A stretch of DNA of 37,840 nucleotides. Origin: Saccharolobus shibatae B12. GTDB lineage: Archaea > Thermoproteota > Thermoprotei_A > Sulfolobales > Sulfolobaceae. The position numbers and the translations under genes were made by a program. The stretch spans positions 1 through 37,840 of the forward strand of contig NZ_CP077716.1 of NCBI RefSeq assembly GCF_019175345.1, in the 5' to 3' direction. A model generated the notes under the pieces. That model was not told where the DNA came from and did no database searches. It worked only from the letters and a program-made list of their open reading frames with translations. Numbering within the stretch: position 1 is the stretch's first letter; each line of letters begins with the position of its first letter. Below are positions 1-7,015 of this stretch, piece by piece.

Positions 1-42
1 CCTTTCGAGCCCGTGACCCGGGTTCAAATCCCGGCCGCGGCA
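1..42 (+). tRNA. tRNA-Glu (TTC), 3' part, cut by the window edge
   Basis: Bases 2-8 read CTTTCGA, a seven-base anticodon loop with anticodon TTC at 4-6. GCCCG follows as the 3' strand of the anticodon stem, then a short variable loop. The T arm is CCGGG-TTCAAAT-CCCGG, followed by acceptor strand CCGCGGC and discriminator A; there is no encoded CCA. The 5' half lies outside the window, so whether this is the functional gene or an attP fragment cannot be decided here. Confidence 0.85.
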
Positions 43-67
43 CTAATTTTTAATTAAATTGAAAGAG
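1..67. repeat. att site, left copy of the 67-bp terminal direct repeat
   Basis: This 67-base stretch is repeated exactly at the right end of the window. It holds the 3' half of a tRNA-Glu gene plus 25 bases of AT-rich downstream sequence. The integrase gene starts 71 bases further on, as expected for an attP or attL site of a pNOB8-type element, where integration leaves the integrase intact. If integrated, this copy would complete the host tRNA gene lying just outside the window. If the molecule is a plasmid, the two copies are one attP. Confidence 0.93.
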
Positions 68-81
68 AGGTGGGTTAGGTC

Positions 82-131
82 GGAAACCATCTAGGAAAAA
101 ATGGAAACCATCTTAAACCCAGACTGGAAAC
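82..131. promoter_or_regulatory. Iterated GGAAAC sites between att and the integrase
   Basis: GGAAACCATCT occurs at 82-92 and again at 103-113, 21 bases apart (two helical turns). A third partial copy, GGAAAC, lies at 126-131. Regular spacing between the att core and the integrase start suggests arm-type sites for the integrase or an excision factor, or an operator for the integrase gene. No protein assignment can be made from sequence alone. Confidence 0.5.
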
Positions 132-138
132 TAATGAT

Positions 139-1395
139 ATGGCAATTTTAGATTTAGATAAACTCACAAATGAGCAGAAAATTCGACTATTTACATATGT
201 AACTGAAGAAAAATGGATAACTTATGAGCAGTTAGGGATTTCTAAAGCTACGGGCTGGAGGTATAAGAAAGGGTTAAGGGAAATACCTAAAGAAGTAATA
301 GAGAAAGTGCTGCAATTTTTGGCACCAGATGAGATTGCGAGAATAGTATACGGTAAGAAGATAGAGAAAGCGGACATAAACGACTTGTTAAAAGTAATAA
401 ACACTGCAGTAGAGGATCCCCAATTCCGTTCGTTGCTTTTTATGATGTTAAATAGGTTCTTAGGAGATTATGTTAGACAGAATACAAACAGTTACGTAGT
501 CACTGAAGAGGACCTAAAACTATTTGAGAAAATATTAGAGCAAAAGAGCAAAGCAACTAGAGACGAAAGACTTAGACATATAAAATACGCCATGAGGGAT
601 TTAGGCTTTTCACTCTCACCTGAGTCCTTGAAAGAATACATATTAGAATTAATGACAGAAGAAGGACCCAACGTAGCGAGGCATAGGGCTAACACGCTTA
701 AACTCTTTATCAAAGAAGTAGTAGCAAGTAGAAATCCCATTTTGGGACAGATACTTTATAATTCATTCAGAGTACCAAAGGTGGATTACAAATACTCCCC
801 TCCTCCTCTTTCCTTAGAGATATTAAAGAATATATTTCAGTTGATAGGTCATTTAGGTGCAAAGACATTCTTTCTTATCCTTGCAGAGACTGGATTAAGA
901 GTAGGGGAAGTCTATTCTCTTTCTGTAGAACAAGTAGATCTAGAGAATGGAATAATTAAATTAATGAAAAATAGTGCGACAAAGAGGGCTTACATTTCAT
1001 TTCTACATAAGGAAACTACAGACTGGATTAGGAAGAACTATTTGCCTTTCAGAGAAGACTTCATTAATGAATATGAAAGAGCAGTACGGCAAATTGGAGG
1101 AGATGTAGAGAGGTGGAAGATGAAGTTCTTCCCGTTCCAGCTAGCCGATTTAAGAGAAGAAATTAAAGAAGGAATGAGAAAAGCGGGGAAAGAGTTCAGG
1201 TTATACGACTTACGCTCATTTTTCGCATCTTACATGGCTAAATCCGGAGTTTCTCCTTTCATAATTAATGTATTGCAGGGAAGAATAGCCCCGGGACAGT
1301 TTAAAATACTGCAGCAGCATTATTTCGTTATTTCAGATATAGAACTGAAGAAAATGTATGAAGAGAAAGCTCCAAGACTTCTGGATCAATCTTAA
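139..1395 (+). CDS. int: Tyrosine integrase, pNOB8-type (not split on integration)
   Basis: A 418-residue site-specific recombinase expected to act at the neighbouring tRNA-Glu att site. Residues about 33-60 resemble a helix-turn-helix (GISKATGWRYKKG). The catalytic part shows Arg254 (in LRVGEVYSL), a probable Lys282 (in ATKRAY), Arg359 in YDLRSFFASYM, where archaeal integrases carry YxxR rather than HxxR, and the nucleophile Tyr395 in QQHYF. The gene is complete, reads away from att and does not contain the att core. This is the pNOB8 type rather than the SSV type, whose gene is broken by integration. A degraded relative of its central part lies near the other end of the element. Confidence 0.95.
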   Translation: MAILDLDKLTNEQKIRLFTYVTEEKWITYEQLGISKATGWRYKKGLREIPKEVIEKVLQFLAPDEIARIVYGKKIEKADINDLLKVINTAVEDPQFRSLLFMMLNRFLGDYVRQNTNSYVVTEEDLKLFEKILEQKSKATRDERLRHIKYAMRDLGFSLSPESLKEYILELMTEEGPNVARHRANTLKLFIKEVVASRNPILGQILYNSFRVPKVDYKYSPPPLSLEILKNIFQLIGHLGAKTFFLILAETGLRVGEVYSLSVEQVDLENGIIKLMKNSATKRAYISFLHKETTDWIRKNYLPFREDFINEYERAVRQIGGDVERWKMKFFPFQLADLREEIKEGMRKAGKEFRLYDLRSFFASYMAKSGVSPFIINVLQGRIAPGQFKILQQHYFVISDIELKKMYEEKAPRLLDQS

Positions 1396-1444
1396 GGGTA
1401 AATATTCTATATCTTAAGCGTAATTTAAAATAAAGAATACATAT

Positions 1445-1503
1445 GTTAACAATACATTAACAAAAGTTATCATCTGATAACACTTTGATAACGTATTGTT
1501 AAC
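1445..1503. promoter_or_regulatory. Concentric nested dyad upstream of the RHH gene
   Basis: An outer perfect inverted repeat, GTTAACAATAC (1445-1455) with GTATTGTTAAC (1493-1503), encloses the inner palindrome GTTATCATCTGATAAC (1466-1481). The two centres coincide within half a base. Further GTTAAC/GATAAC half-sites lie at about 1554-1582, over the start of the RHH gene. This looks like a multi-site operator for that protein; a replication or partition site is an alternative. Confidence 0.6.
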
Positions 1504-1569
1504 GTTAGGGGTTTTAGCATTCTCGAAATGAAGAATCAAAATATATATTCTTGTTAACTATATGATAAC

Positions 1570-1827
1570 ATGGTGATAACAATACCAGGTAAGCTTATTG
1601 CGTTTAGGGTCGATGAGGAAACTTATAAAAAACTTGAGAGTATGGGAAATCCTTCAAAGGCTGCAAAGAGAATTGTTATAGAATATTTCACTAAAGAAAA
1701 AGAAAGGGAAGACAAACTTTATGCTATTGAAAAGCAGTTAAATTTCGTTACAGCTGAACTAGAAAGGATCAGCAAAAGACAGGAACTGATTGAAGGCGTT
1801 CTTAGAAAGCGTGGGCTGTGGAGATAG
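1570..1827 (+). CDS. Ribbon-helix-helix (CopG-like) DNA-binding protein with coiled-coil tail
   Basis: An 85-residue protein. The N-terminus (about residues 3-42) has the RHH pattern: a beta strand (KLIAFRVDEETYKKL), then a turn and second helix (NPSKAAKRIVIEYF). The rest is a charged helix, probably a coiled coil. RHH proteins of this size are usually dimeric autorepressors, and the GTTATC/GATAAC dyads directly upstream and over the start are the obvious operator. It overlaps or abuts the ATPase gene downstream, so the two probably share an mRNA. A start at GTG 1573 is possible. Confidence 0.8.
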   Translation: MVITIPGKLIAFRVDEETYKKLESMGNPSKAAKRIVIEYFTKEKEREDKLYAIEKQLNFVTAELERISKRQELIEGVLRKRGLWR

Positions 1828-1829
1828 AA

Positions 1830-3413
1830 ATGCCTGAAGAAGACAAGTTGTTTAACAAGATTATGAACGAATGTAAAAACACGGGTCAGATTGTTTCAGT
1901 TTTCTATCATGACCGCTGGTTTAATATGATTAAAAGAGCAATCGAAAGTTTTCAAAAAGGAGAATGCAATAAGGATCTGCTAATATTAACTGGTCCAAGG
2001 AGAGTAGGTAAAACTACCATACTATCTAAACTGAATGACGAGTTTAAGAAGTATGCTTGTTATGTTAATATAGAAGATTCCTATATCAGAAAGTATATCA
2101 GTACCCATTCTCTTAAGGACCTTGTAGTATCTCTCCATGAGATAACTGGAAGAAATATCTTTATGCTGGATGAGATAACTTCTTTGGAACAGGACTGGTC
2201 CCGCGCTGTTAAAGAGTTATGGGATTATTTAGAGAAAAATAATCTGAAAATATTCATAATAATTACAGGCAGTGCAGGAATCCTAATTTCCAATAAATAT
2301 AGTGACATAGCGGGAAGAAGTGAACACTGTAAAAGTGGAGAACACAAATTATCTAATCCATTAACAATTCTACCTAAGAAGTTTTCTGAGTTACTTCCAC
2401 GAAAACTATACAAGTCTCCTTATTTTAAGTCTATTATACCTTTAAAGAAACAAGAACGACTTGAAATCTTAATCAAAATAGCTAGAGCAGAAAGAAGTGA
2501 AATAGAGTATGTAAACAGAATTCTCAAAGGAATCAACATAATAACACAAAAACAACAAAAAATATCATTATCAAAGTATATGAGAGCTGTTTTAGATGAT
2601 TTTTTACTCAGAGGAGGATTTCCGCAACTATTACAAGCTCGGCTCTCTATAAATAATCCCCATAATGATGTTTATGGTATCGCAACTAATATTTTGGATA
2701 GCATACATAAAGATGCTATATTATTAAGCTTAAAGGATGTAGAAACCAAGAAGTTCTTACTAGCATACAAAAATACAGCTAAAATATCTGCGTTAATTGA
2801 TATTACTAAACTAGAGAACGAATTAAAAAGGCTACTTAATACTACAAATAAGAAATCCGACCCGAATCTGATTTCAAAGCTAATAAGCTTTTTTGAGGAC
2901 GCACATATACTCGTTAAAGCAGACCCGTTAATTGTAGACGAAGATACTAAATCTAATACTAACCTTAAGAAACTATTTTTGATAGATCCGGCACTCTTCT
3001 GGGCATTATATTACAATGACATAGATTTCAGCAGATATACGAAGGAGCTGGGCTATTCTACAACGATAGTAGGTTTTTTACTGGAACATACGGTATGCTC
3101 TCACTTGATTAGACTGGGGAGAAGTATTCAATTAGAGTTTTACAATGATGGTGAAACTGATATAGACTGTATCTTCGAACTGCATGGTAATAAAATATTT
3201 TTACAAGTGGAAAGGTCAGAAAATGAAGTCCAAAAAGACCTTGAAAGGACAGCAAATATAATCCAGAAAATAAAGGAAAAGGACAAAAGCGGTCTCAAAA
3301 ATTACTACCCGATTTCCGTAGTATATGACTTAGACGAAATACGAGTTTATAATCTTCCAAATGGTCAAATAGGTGTTGCAATACCTACTCATTACTTTTT
3401 ATCATTAATTTAA
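1830..3413 (+). CDS. AAA_14/DUF4143-like ATPase
   Basis: A P-loop ATPase of about 527 residues. Walker A is GPRRVGKTT (Lys at about 61) and Walker B is IFMLDE (about 115). The C-terminus carries ETDIDCIFELHGNKIFLQVE, like the DUF4143 end of archaeal and bacterial AAA_14 proteins, which resembles a PD-(D/E)XK nuclease core; here the usual final Lys is not conserved. The ATG at 1830 is preferred because GGAG lies seven bases upstream; an upstream GTG at 1818 would overlap the RHH gene. The family's function is poorly known and often linked to mobile elements, so a role in maintenance or defence is inference. Confidence 0.75.
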   Translation: MPEEDKLFNKIMNECKNTGQIVSVFYHDRWFNMIKRAIESFQKGECNKDLLILTGPRRVGKTTILSKLNDEFKKYACYVNIEDSYIRKYISTHSLKDLVVSLHEITGRNIFMLDEITSLEQDWSRAVKELWDYLEKNNLKIFIIITGSAGILISNKYSDIAGRSEHCKSGEHKLSNPLTILPKKFSELLPRKLYKSPYFKSIIPLKKQERLEILIKIARAERSEIEYVNRILKGINIITQKQQKISLSKYMRAVLDDFLLRGGFPQLLQARLSINNPHNDVYGIATNILDSIHKDAILLSLKDVETKKFLLAYKNTAKISALIDITKLENELKRLLNTTNKKSDPNLISKLISFFEDAHILVKADPLIVDEDTKSNTNLKKLFLIDPALFWALYYNDIDFSRYTKELGYSTTIVGFLLEHTVCSHLIRLGRSIQLEFYNDGETDIDCIFELHGNKIFLQVERSENEVQKDLERTANIIQKIKEKDKSGLKNYYPISVVYDLDEIRVYNLPNGQIGVAIPTHYFLSLI

Positions 3414-3441
3414 TTTTCTAAGTTTGTTCACTCAGAAGAGC

Positions 3442-3756
3442 TTAGGTTAAAACTTCAGGTAACTTAACAATTATATCTACTTTCTTCTTTTCTTCCATTA
3501 ACCTTCTCCATAAGCTTTCCATGTTCTTCTTAGGTAGGCTCAACATATAGATATCCCTTCCCGTCTTGTAGACGTTTCTTACACCTATGTTTATCTGCTT
3601 ACCGTCAATAATCAGTATCACCTCCCATACTCTGGACCTCTCAATGTAAGGAGTAAATGATTTGGGGATGATAAGGGCGTAGATTCCTCCTTTTGTTTCA
3701 TATTTGTGGATTGCAAGTCCTGGGATAAGCAGCTGATTAACTTCCAACTTAATCAC
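3442..3756 (-). CDS. Unrecognised 104-residue protein, last gene of the small-gene operon
   Basis: Not recognised. A mostly beta N-terminal part (GLAIHKYETKGGIYALIIPKS, then WEVILIIDGKQINIGV) is followed by a basic helix (LWRRLMEEKKK) and a short final strand. No membrane segment or cysteines. The start overlaps the end of the coiled-coil gene by four bases, so translation is probably coupled. Position suggests a DNA-associated regulatory or replication accessory role, without direct evidence. Confidence 0.7.
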   Translation of the reverse strand: MIKLEVNQLLIPGLAIHKYETKGGIYALIIPKSFTPYIERSRVWEVILIIDGKQINIGVRNVYKTGRDIYMLSLPKKNMESLWRRLMEEKKKVDIIVKLPEVLT

Positions 3757-4046
3757 CTTGTTAACTCCCCGGTTTCACGTAATTTTTCTAACACTTTTTT
3801 CAGAAATCCCTTCTGGGCATTATAGTCTCTTATCTGAATAGCGATTTCTATGGCTCTCATTAAGATATTATTTTGTTTCTGAAGCTTTTTGTTTTCATCT
3901 TTTAATGAAATGTTCTCTTCTCTTAATCTTTCGTTCTCTTTCTGAAGTTTTGCTATCTTATTCTGCAGCTTTGTTATAGTATCTATAGCTTTACTGTATC
4001 TAAGCTGCAATTCCTCATTCTCTTCAATAATTTCGTTGATTGTCAT
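3753..4046 (-). CDS. Coiled-coil protein
   Basis: 97 residues, nearly all predicted coiled coil: residues about 5-75 repeat leucine/isoleucine heptads in a Lys/Glu-rich background (LQNKIAKLQKENERLREEN). No catalytic motif is visible. An AGGTGA ribosome-binding site lies just upstream, at the end of the preceding gene. A divergent copy of the recombination motif (TTAACTCCCCGGTTT) forms its last codons, encoding TGELT. Probably an oligomerising partner for another operon product. Confidence 0.75.
   Translation of the reverse strand: MTINEIIEENEELQLRYSKAIDTITKLQNKIAKLQKENERLREENISLKDENKKLQKQNNILMRAIEIAIQIRDYNAQKGFLKKVLEKLRETGELTR
3761..3775. repeat. Recombination motif, divergent copy
   Basis: TTAACTCCCCGGTTT: one base off the consensus half. 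It lies in the last codons of the coiled-coil protein gene, encoding TGELT. Confidence 0.5.
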
Positions 4047-4052
4047 CTTTCT

Positions 4053-4340
4053 TCACCTAAGTACTATTCTAATCTTTTCACTGTCGAGCGGATAGATATA
4101 CAGCCGTATCTTTTTCTTTAGTTCTAATGATAACTTTACTTCTGAAGCTCTAGTTTCAATCCTTAGTTTCTTCCAGTTTACATAGACGATGTGGTTCTGT
4201 AAGTAGATATAAATTTCCTTCATATAGGCGGCGTCTAGCGCATCCACGACTACTTTATAGTTTCCAGTGATCATCTGCCCGTATTTCACTCCTTCTTCTT
4301 TCAATACTTCGTATATTTTCTGTGCTTCTTCCAGCTCCAT
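4053..4340 (-). CDS. Unrecognised 95-residue protein
   Basis: Not recognised. An N-terminal helix (ELEEAQKIYEVLKEEG) precedes alternating strands (NYKVVVDALDAAYMKEIYIYLQNHIVYVNWKKLRI), ending in a basic strand-rich segment. No cysteines or membrane segment. The start codon overlaps the preceding stop by one base (TAATG), so it is translationally coupled to the zinc-finger gene. Confidence 0.68.
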   Translation of the reverse strand: MELEEAQKIYEVLKEEGVKYGQMITGNYKVVVDALDAAYMKEIYIYLQNHIVYVNWKKLRIETRASEVKLSLELKKKIRLYIYPLDSEKIRIVLR

Positions 4341-4582
4341 TACTCATCCCTCTTCAAAATCCCTAAATCTTCCAATGTCATCTGTCTTGCTTCTTTTTTC
4401 TTTGATTCCGAATACCTGGTCCATCTGTCAGCGTAAGGACAACTCAATCTATGAGGCCTCCAAGAATCCTTATCAAATACTCCTACTCCTTTTCTAGTCC
4501 TTGCGTAAACTATTTCAGCACCGCAATATTCGCATGTAGTCTCTTTAATTATGCTCTCTACCCAGTCCGGAACATCACTCAT
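4340..4582 (-). CDS. Small zinc-finger-like protein
   Basis: 80 residues with CEYC near residues 17-20 and a later H-x3-C (PHRLSC), a plausible C2HC zinc site. The C-terminus is acidic and basic helix. Small Cys-rich proteins in archaeal plasmids are usually nucleic-acid binding or adaptor proteins. Start and stop overlap those of the neighbours, so it is part of the coupled operon. Confidence 0.7.
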   Translation of the reverse strand: MSDVPDWVESIIKETTCEYCGAEIVYARTRKGVGVFDKDSWRPHRLSCPYADRWTRYSESKKKEARQMTLEDLGILKRDE

Positions 4583-4791
4583 AGTTCTTGCACCCTCGTA
4601 ATAGAATTTTTATAATTCTCTTCTATGGAATTTAACTTGTAAGCTTTTCCTCTTTTAGTATTGCATAATAAGTAGAACTTTATCGCTTCCCTAATGACCT
4701 CACTTCTTATTTTTCTATTGTTAATGCAGTATAGATCAAGTTTTACCAAAAGTTCTTCCTCAACTTTGAAAGTAATAACTCTCAATGTCAT
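4579..4791 (-). CDS. Ribbon-helix-helix (CopG/Arc-like) regulator
   Basis: 70 residues. RVITFKVEEELLVKLDLYCINNRKIRSEVIREAIKFYLL is the strand-helix-turn-helix of an RHH DNA-binding domain, here with the common SEVIREAI second helix. The C-terminal 25 residues are a basic tail. In plasmids, RHH proteins inside the replication operon often control copy number by binding the operon promoter. Four-base overlaps link it to both neighbours. Confidence 0.82.
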   Translation of the reverse strand: MTLRVITFKVEEELLVKLDLYCINNRKIRSEVIREAIKFYLLCNTKRGKAYKLNSIEENYKNSITRVQEL

Positions 4792-5114
4792 TCTTCCTCC
4801 CCTTCAATTTCTTCATCAATTTCATCCATCTTCTCTTTACTCTGTTTTGATCTGTTCTTTGCAGCCCTTTCTTCTGTGTCGATGTATTGTTTTGAAAGAA
4901 GTGCTATGACGAAGTCCAATCTGTCTTTCAGTAATGATGCTTCTGCGGCGGAAAGCTGGAAGAATGCTTTACTATTTTCCGATTGAATTGAGATGAGCAA
5001 ACTACCTTCCTCAGAATAGCCCTTGTCGTTTATTGCAGCATCGTCAAACCCAAGCTCTAGAACTTTCACTTTTTTGTTTTTATCGAAGTGTGTTAGCCTT
5101 AAAGCCCTCTTCAT
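4788..5114 (-). CDS. Unrecognised 108-residue protein with acidic tail
   Basis: Not recognised. Beta-rich N-terminal half (residues 1-60, with ELGFDDAAINDKGYSEEGSLLISIQ), a central amphipathic helix (AAEASLLKDRLDFVIALLSKQYI), then a strongly charged tail ending EIDEEIEGEEE. Soluble. The start overlaps the stop of the preceding 53-codon gene (ATGA). An acidic C-terminal tail recalls single-stranded-DNA-binding or DNA-mimic proteins, but that is only a resemblance. Confidence 0.7.
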   Translation of the reverse strand: MKRALRLTHFDKNKKVKVLELGFDDAAINDKGYSEEGSLLISIQSENSKAFFQLSAAEASLLKDRLDFVIALLSKQYIDTEERAAKNRSKQSKEKMDEIDEEIEGEEE

Positions 5115-5272
5115 TCTTCATCACACGCTGCTTTAATTAGTTCCATTATCTCTTGATAGTAGAAGTACGTTCTTGCGTTGTCGTTTGCTCTTATTGATTC
5201 TTCGAAACGCTGCATAAGTAATTGGACCCTCTCTGAAAGCTTAGGACCTTCGTTTTTCTTTTTGAAGATCAT
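5111..5272 (-). CDS. Short helical protein (53 residues)
   Basis: A small gene fitting exactly between its neighbours: ATG overlaps the upstream stop (AAATGATC) and its TGA overlaps the next ATG (GAATGA). The product begins MIFKKKNEGPKLSERVQLL and is mostly helical (MQRFEESIRANDNARTYFYYQ), ending in acidic residues. The perfect ATGA fit at both ends, in an operon where nearly all junctions look like this, is the main reason to call it real. Function unknown. Confidence 0.75.
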   Translation of the reverse strand: MIFKKKNEGPKLSERVQLLMQRFEESIRANDNARTYFYYQEIMELIKAACDEE

Positions 5273-5517
5273 TTTCTCACCTTACCTTGTAATGTTTCTT
5301 TTAATTCGATCCGATGATACTTACTCAAATAGCGGATGACCTCGTCTAAATTGTCCTCGATTATATCGATTATGTCTTCATAACTTACCTCAGCTTCTGA
5401 CGGCTCAAATTCGTATTCTAAATCGTCTGCATGTACTCTGCATTCATGCCACTCATCGTGTTCGCATTCGCATTCCACGTTGTTTTCAATATATTGTGAT
5501 GGTATAGTTATTCTCAT
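5269..5517 (-). CDS. Unrecognised acidic 82-residue protein
   Basis: Not recognised. Contains CECEHDEWHECRVH near residues 15-28, with Cys and His that could bind a metal. A very acidic stretch follows (DDLEYEFEPSEAEVSYEDIIDIIEDNLDEVI), then a basic C-terminus. Highly acidic small proteins on mobile elements can act as DNA mimics; this is a possibility only. Coupled to both neighbours by four-base overlaps. Confidence 0.68.
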   Translation of the reverse strand: MRITIPSQYIENNVECECEHDEWHECRVHADDLEYEFEPSEAEVSYEDIIDIIEDNLDEVIRYLSKYHRIELKETLQGKVRK

Positions 5518-5723
5518 TGTTCGTCTACCTCTCTTTTTAGAGAATATAGGTGTGATTCTATTTTTTGAGCTAGGAATAGTGACTTCTCCAGTCTGCTTAT
5601 TGCCTCATCATCTGCGTGTATAGTAAAGTCGATCTTCAGTGTTTTTACTAGCGATAGTAGTTCTCTGATGTTTTCATCGAGTTCTGTGAATAATTCGTGT
5701 AGTTCTGTTGCTTGTTCAGTCAT
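5514..5723 (-). CDS. Small helical protein (69 residues)
   Basis: Not recognised. Predicted mostly alpha-helical with leucine-rich amphipathic segments (LHELFTELDENIRELLSLVKTLK and AISRLEKSLFLAQKIESHLYSL), probably a helical hairpin. It resembles the next two upstream operon products in size, charge and helical design, so the three may be divergent relatives or partners. ATGA overlaps on both sides. Confidence 0.68.
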   Translation of the reverse strand: MTEQATELHELFTELDENIRELLSLVKTLKIDFTIHADDEAISRLEKSLFLAQKIESHLYSLKREVDEQ

Positions 5724-5956
5724 TCTTCCTCATCCTCCTCTATTAACTTCTGTATCCTCTTCTTTCTCTCTTCTTCCAGGTACTCTGCAAGTCTATCTAT
5801 GTTGAATTTTAGTTCTCCTATTTGCTCCCTAGCTGTAATTACTAATTCTAAAAGTTCGCTACTACTTTCGCCTTTCTCTATAATACTATCGATCTGTTTT
5901 AGTAAGGGTAGGATCAATTCGCCTAACTCAGTATAAGAAGGGCCTATTGTCTTCAT
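5720..5956 (-). CDS. Small helical acidic protein (78 residues)
   Basis: Not recognised. All-helical prediction: LGELILPLLKQIDSIIEKGE, then LELVITAREQIGELKFNIDRLAEYLEEERKKRIQ and an acidic end (LIEEDEEE). No catalytic or metal motif. The alternating hydrophobic pattern suggests oligomerisation with other small proteins of the operon. Confidence 0.68.
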   Translation of the reverse strand: MKTIGPSYTELGELILPLLKQIDSIIEKGESSSELLELVITAREQIGELKFNIDRLAEYLEEERKKRIQKLIEEDEEE

Positions 5957-6138
5957 TCTTTTTCACTCTCCTTATCGTTTCCTACTATTTCGTTGAGCTT
6001 TCCCAGTAGTTGTTTTACGTAGTCCTGGGCTATCTTGTAGACCTCTGCAGCCCTTTCGTCATCTTTGATCTCTAATTCTTCAGCAGTCTTTAATAGTTGA
6101 ACGATTGTTTTAGCATATCCTAATAGTTCATTACTCAT
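5953..6138 (-). CDS. Small helical protein (61 residues)
   Basis: Not recognised. MSNELLGYAKTIVQLLKTAEEL is one amphipathic helix and AAEVYKIAQDYVKQLLGKL a second, with a charged tail. Second gene of the operon, overlapping the first gene's stop by four bases. Likely a helical-hairpin adaptor; no function can be assigned. Confidence 0.68.
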   Translation of the reverse strand: MSNELLGYAKTIVQLLKTAEELEIKDDERAAEVYKIAQDYVKQLLGKLNEIVGNDKESEKE

Positions 6139-6470
6139 TCTTCATTCCCCTCTATTTTGCTTATGATTTGTAGTGCCTTCTGTGCCTTCTCTTTCACTCT
6201 TTCAATTATCCAGTGTTTTGCTTCCTCATCTACCGCTACTACTTGCAGAATTCTCTCATCTGCTGGGGCTTCGCCTTTTAGGAATTTGTATACAGCCGCT
6301 TTTGTTAACTTCTTTTCTTCCACTAAGCTCCAGAAATCAGCTTCAAATGCCTTTACAAACTCTACTTTATCTTCTCTATCTAGAATAGAAATTAAAAAAA
6401 GAAGATCTTCTTCACTTATATCCCCGTTAACTGGGGAGTTAACACGGATTTGAGTTTGGGTCATGGACAT
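6135..6470 (-). CDS. Helix-turn-helix-like protein, first gene of the small-gene operon
   Basis: 111 residues. Residues about 48-75 (EEKKLTKAAVYKFLKGEAPADERILQVV) resemble a helix-turn-helix and recall the N-terminal HTH of the integrase (ISKATGWRYKKGLREIPKEVI). Near its N-terminus the protein reads VNSPVNG, encoded by an intact recombination motif. With no ribosome-binding site and an AT-rich box about 35-40 bases upstream, the message is probably leaderless. As first gene it is a candidate regulator of the twelve-gene operon. Confidence 0.72.
   Translation of the reverse strand: MSMTQTQIRVNSPVNGDISEEDLLFLISILDREDKVEFVKAFEADFWSLVEEKKLTKAAVYKFLKGEAPADERILQVVAVDEEAKHWIIERVKEKAQKALQIISKIEGNEE
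6426..6443. repeat. Recombination motif (G orientation), inside a gene
   Basis: GTTAACTGGGGAGTTAAC, a perfect seven-base-arm dyad around GGGG. Read on the minus strand it encodes VNSPVN near the start of the first operon protein. Left border of the two-gene winged-helix block. Confidence 0.9.
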
Positions 6471-6475
6471 TTTTA

Positions 6476-6552
6476 TTCACTTTTCAATAAGTGAAAAGAG
6501 TAAACTAATATTTAAAGTTTTCTTTAATCATTTTTCGTAAAGTGAAAAGAGA
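6476..6552. promoter_or_regulatory. Divergent control region with GTGAAAAGAG sites
   Basis: GTGAAAAGAG occurs at 6491-6500 and 6543-6552; the first is part of the inverted repeat CTTTTCA-ATAAG-TGAAAAG. An AT box (CTTTAAATATT read on the minus strand) near 6506-6517 would serve the minus-strand operon. The same TGAAAAGAG sequence sits at 6962-6970 and 7006-7014, in front of the second winged-helix gene, so one of the two adjacent regulators probably binds all four. Confidence 0.55.
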
Positions 6553-6627
6553 CCTAAATATTTTAGAGAGTGGAGAGTGAAAATATTTATTTGCATTCTG
6601 CACTATACGTAAAATGTGGAGAGTAGA

Positions 6628-6924
6628 ATGAATAGTGACTTAGAGGAGTTTCTAAGCACACCGTTAAAGCTCTTATTAATAATAGCTAAATACGGAGATA
6701 ATGGTATCGCTCAATACGACTTAATATATAATACTAGAATGAGCTCTGGAACCGTGCTTAAGCATACAAAATTATTAGCAGAAAAGGGATTAATTCAGAT
6801 AATAGAGACAAAAACAGAGGTAGGAAGTAAAAAAAAGATATTTAAAATTACAGAAAAAGGCAAGAAAGTTGTTGAAGAACTTAACAAATTAATGAATGAA
6901 ATAGGCGTTGTTGAAGTTACTTAG
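6628..6924 (+). CDS. Winged-helix transcription regulator
   Basis: About 98 residues. FLSTPLKLLLIIAKYGDNGIAQYDLIYNTRMSSGTVLKHTKLLAEKGLIQIIETK is a winged helix-turn-helix of the MarR/ArsR/PadR type, ending in the wing and a helix (ITEKGKKVVEELNKLMNEI). The ATG at 6628 is chosen over the upstream GTG at 6616 because GGAGAG precedes it closely. It is divergent from the small-gene operon and close in design to the next gene. Confidence 0.8.
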   Translation: MNSDLEEFLSTPLKLLLIIAKYGDNGIAQYDLIYNTRMSSGTVLKHTKLLAEKGLIQIIETKTEVGSKKKIFKITEKGKKVVEELNKLMNEIGVVEVT

Positions 6925-7015
6925 TGTTTTTAATAAGAATCTCTCGACTCTTAACGAAAAATGAAAAGAGAAAACTTTTAAAGTATGTAAACTCTTAACA
7001 CTTATTGAAAAGAGT

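Noticed and set aside
1818-3413. AAA ATPase as a ParA or Cdc6/Orc replication protein
   Set aside because: Walker A is GPRRVGKTT with a DUF4143-like C-terminus, lacking the deviant ParA Walker A and the Cdc6 winged helix.
6157-6453. Plus-strand frames opposite the first operon gene
   Set aside because: Antisense shadow; the minus-strand chain of ATGA overlaps is far better supported.
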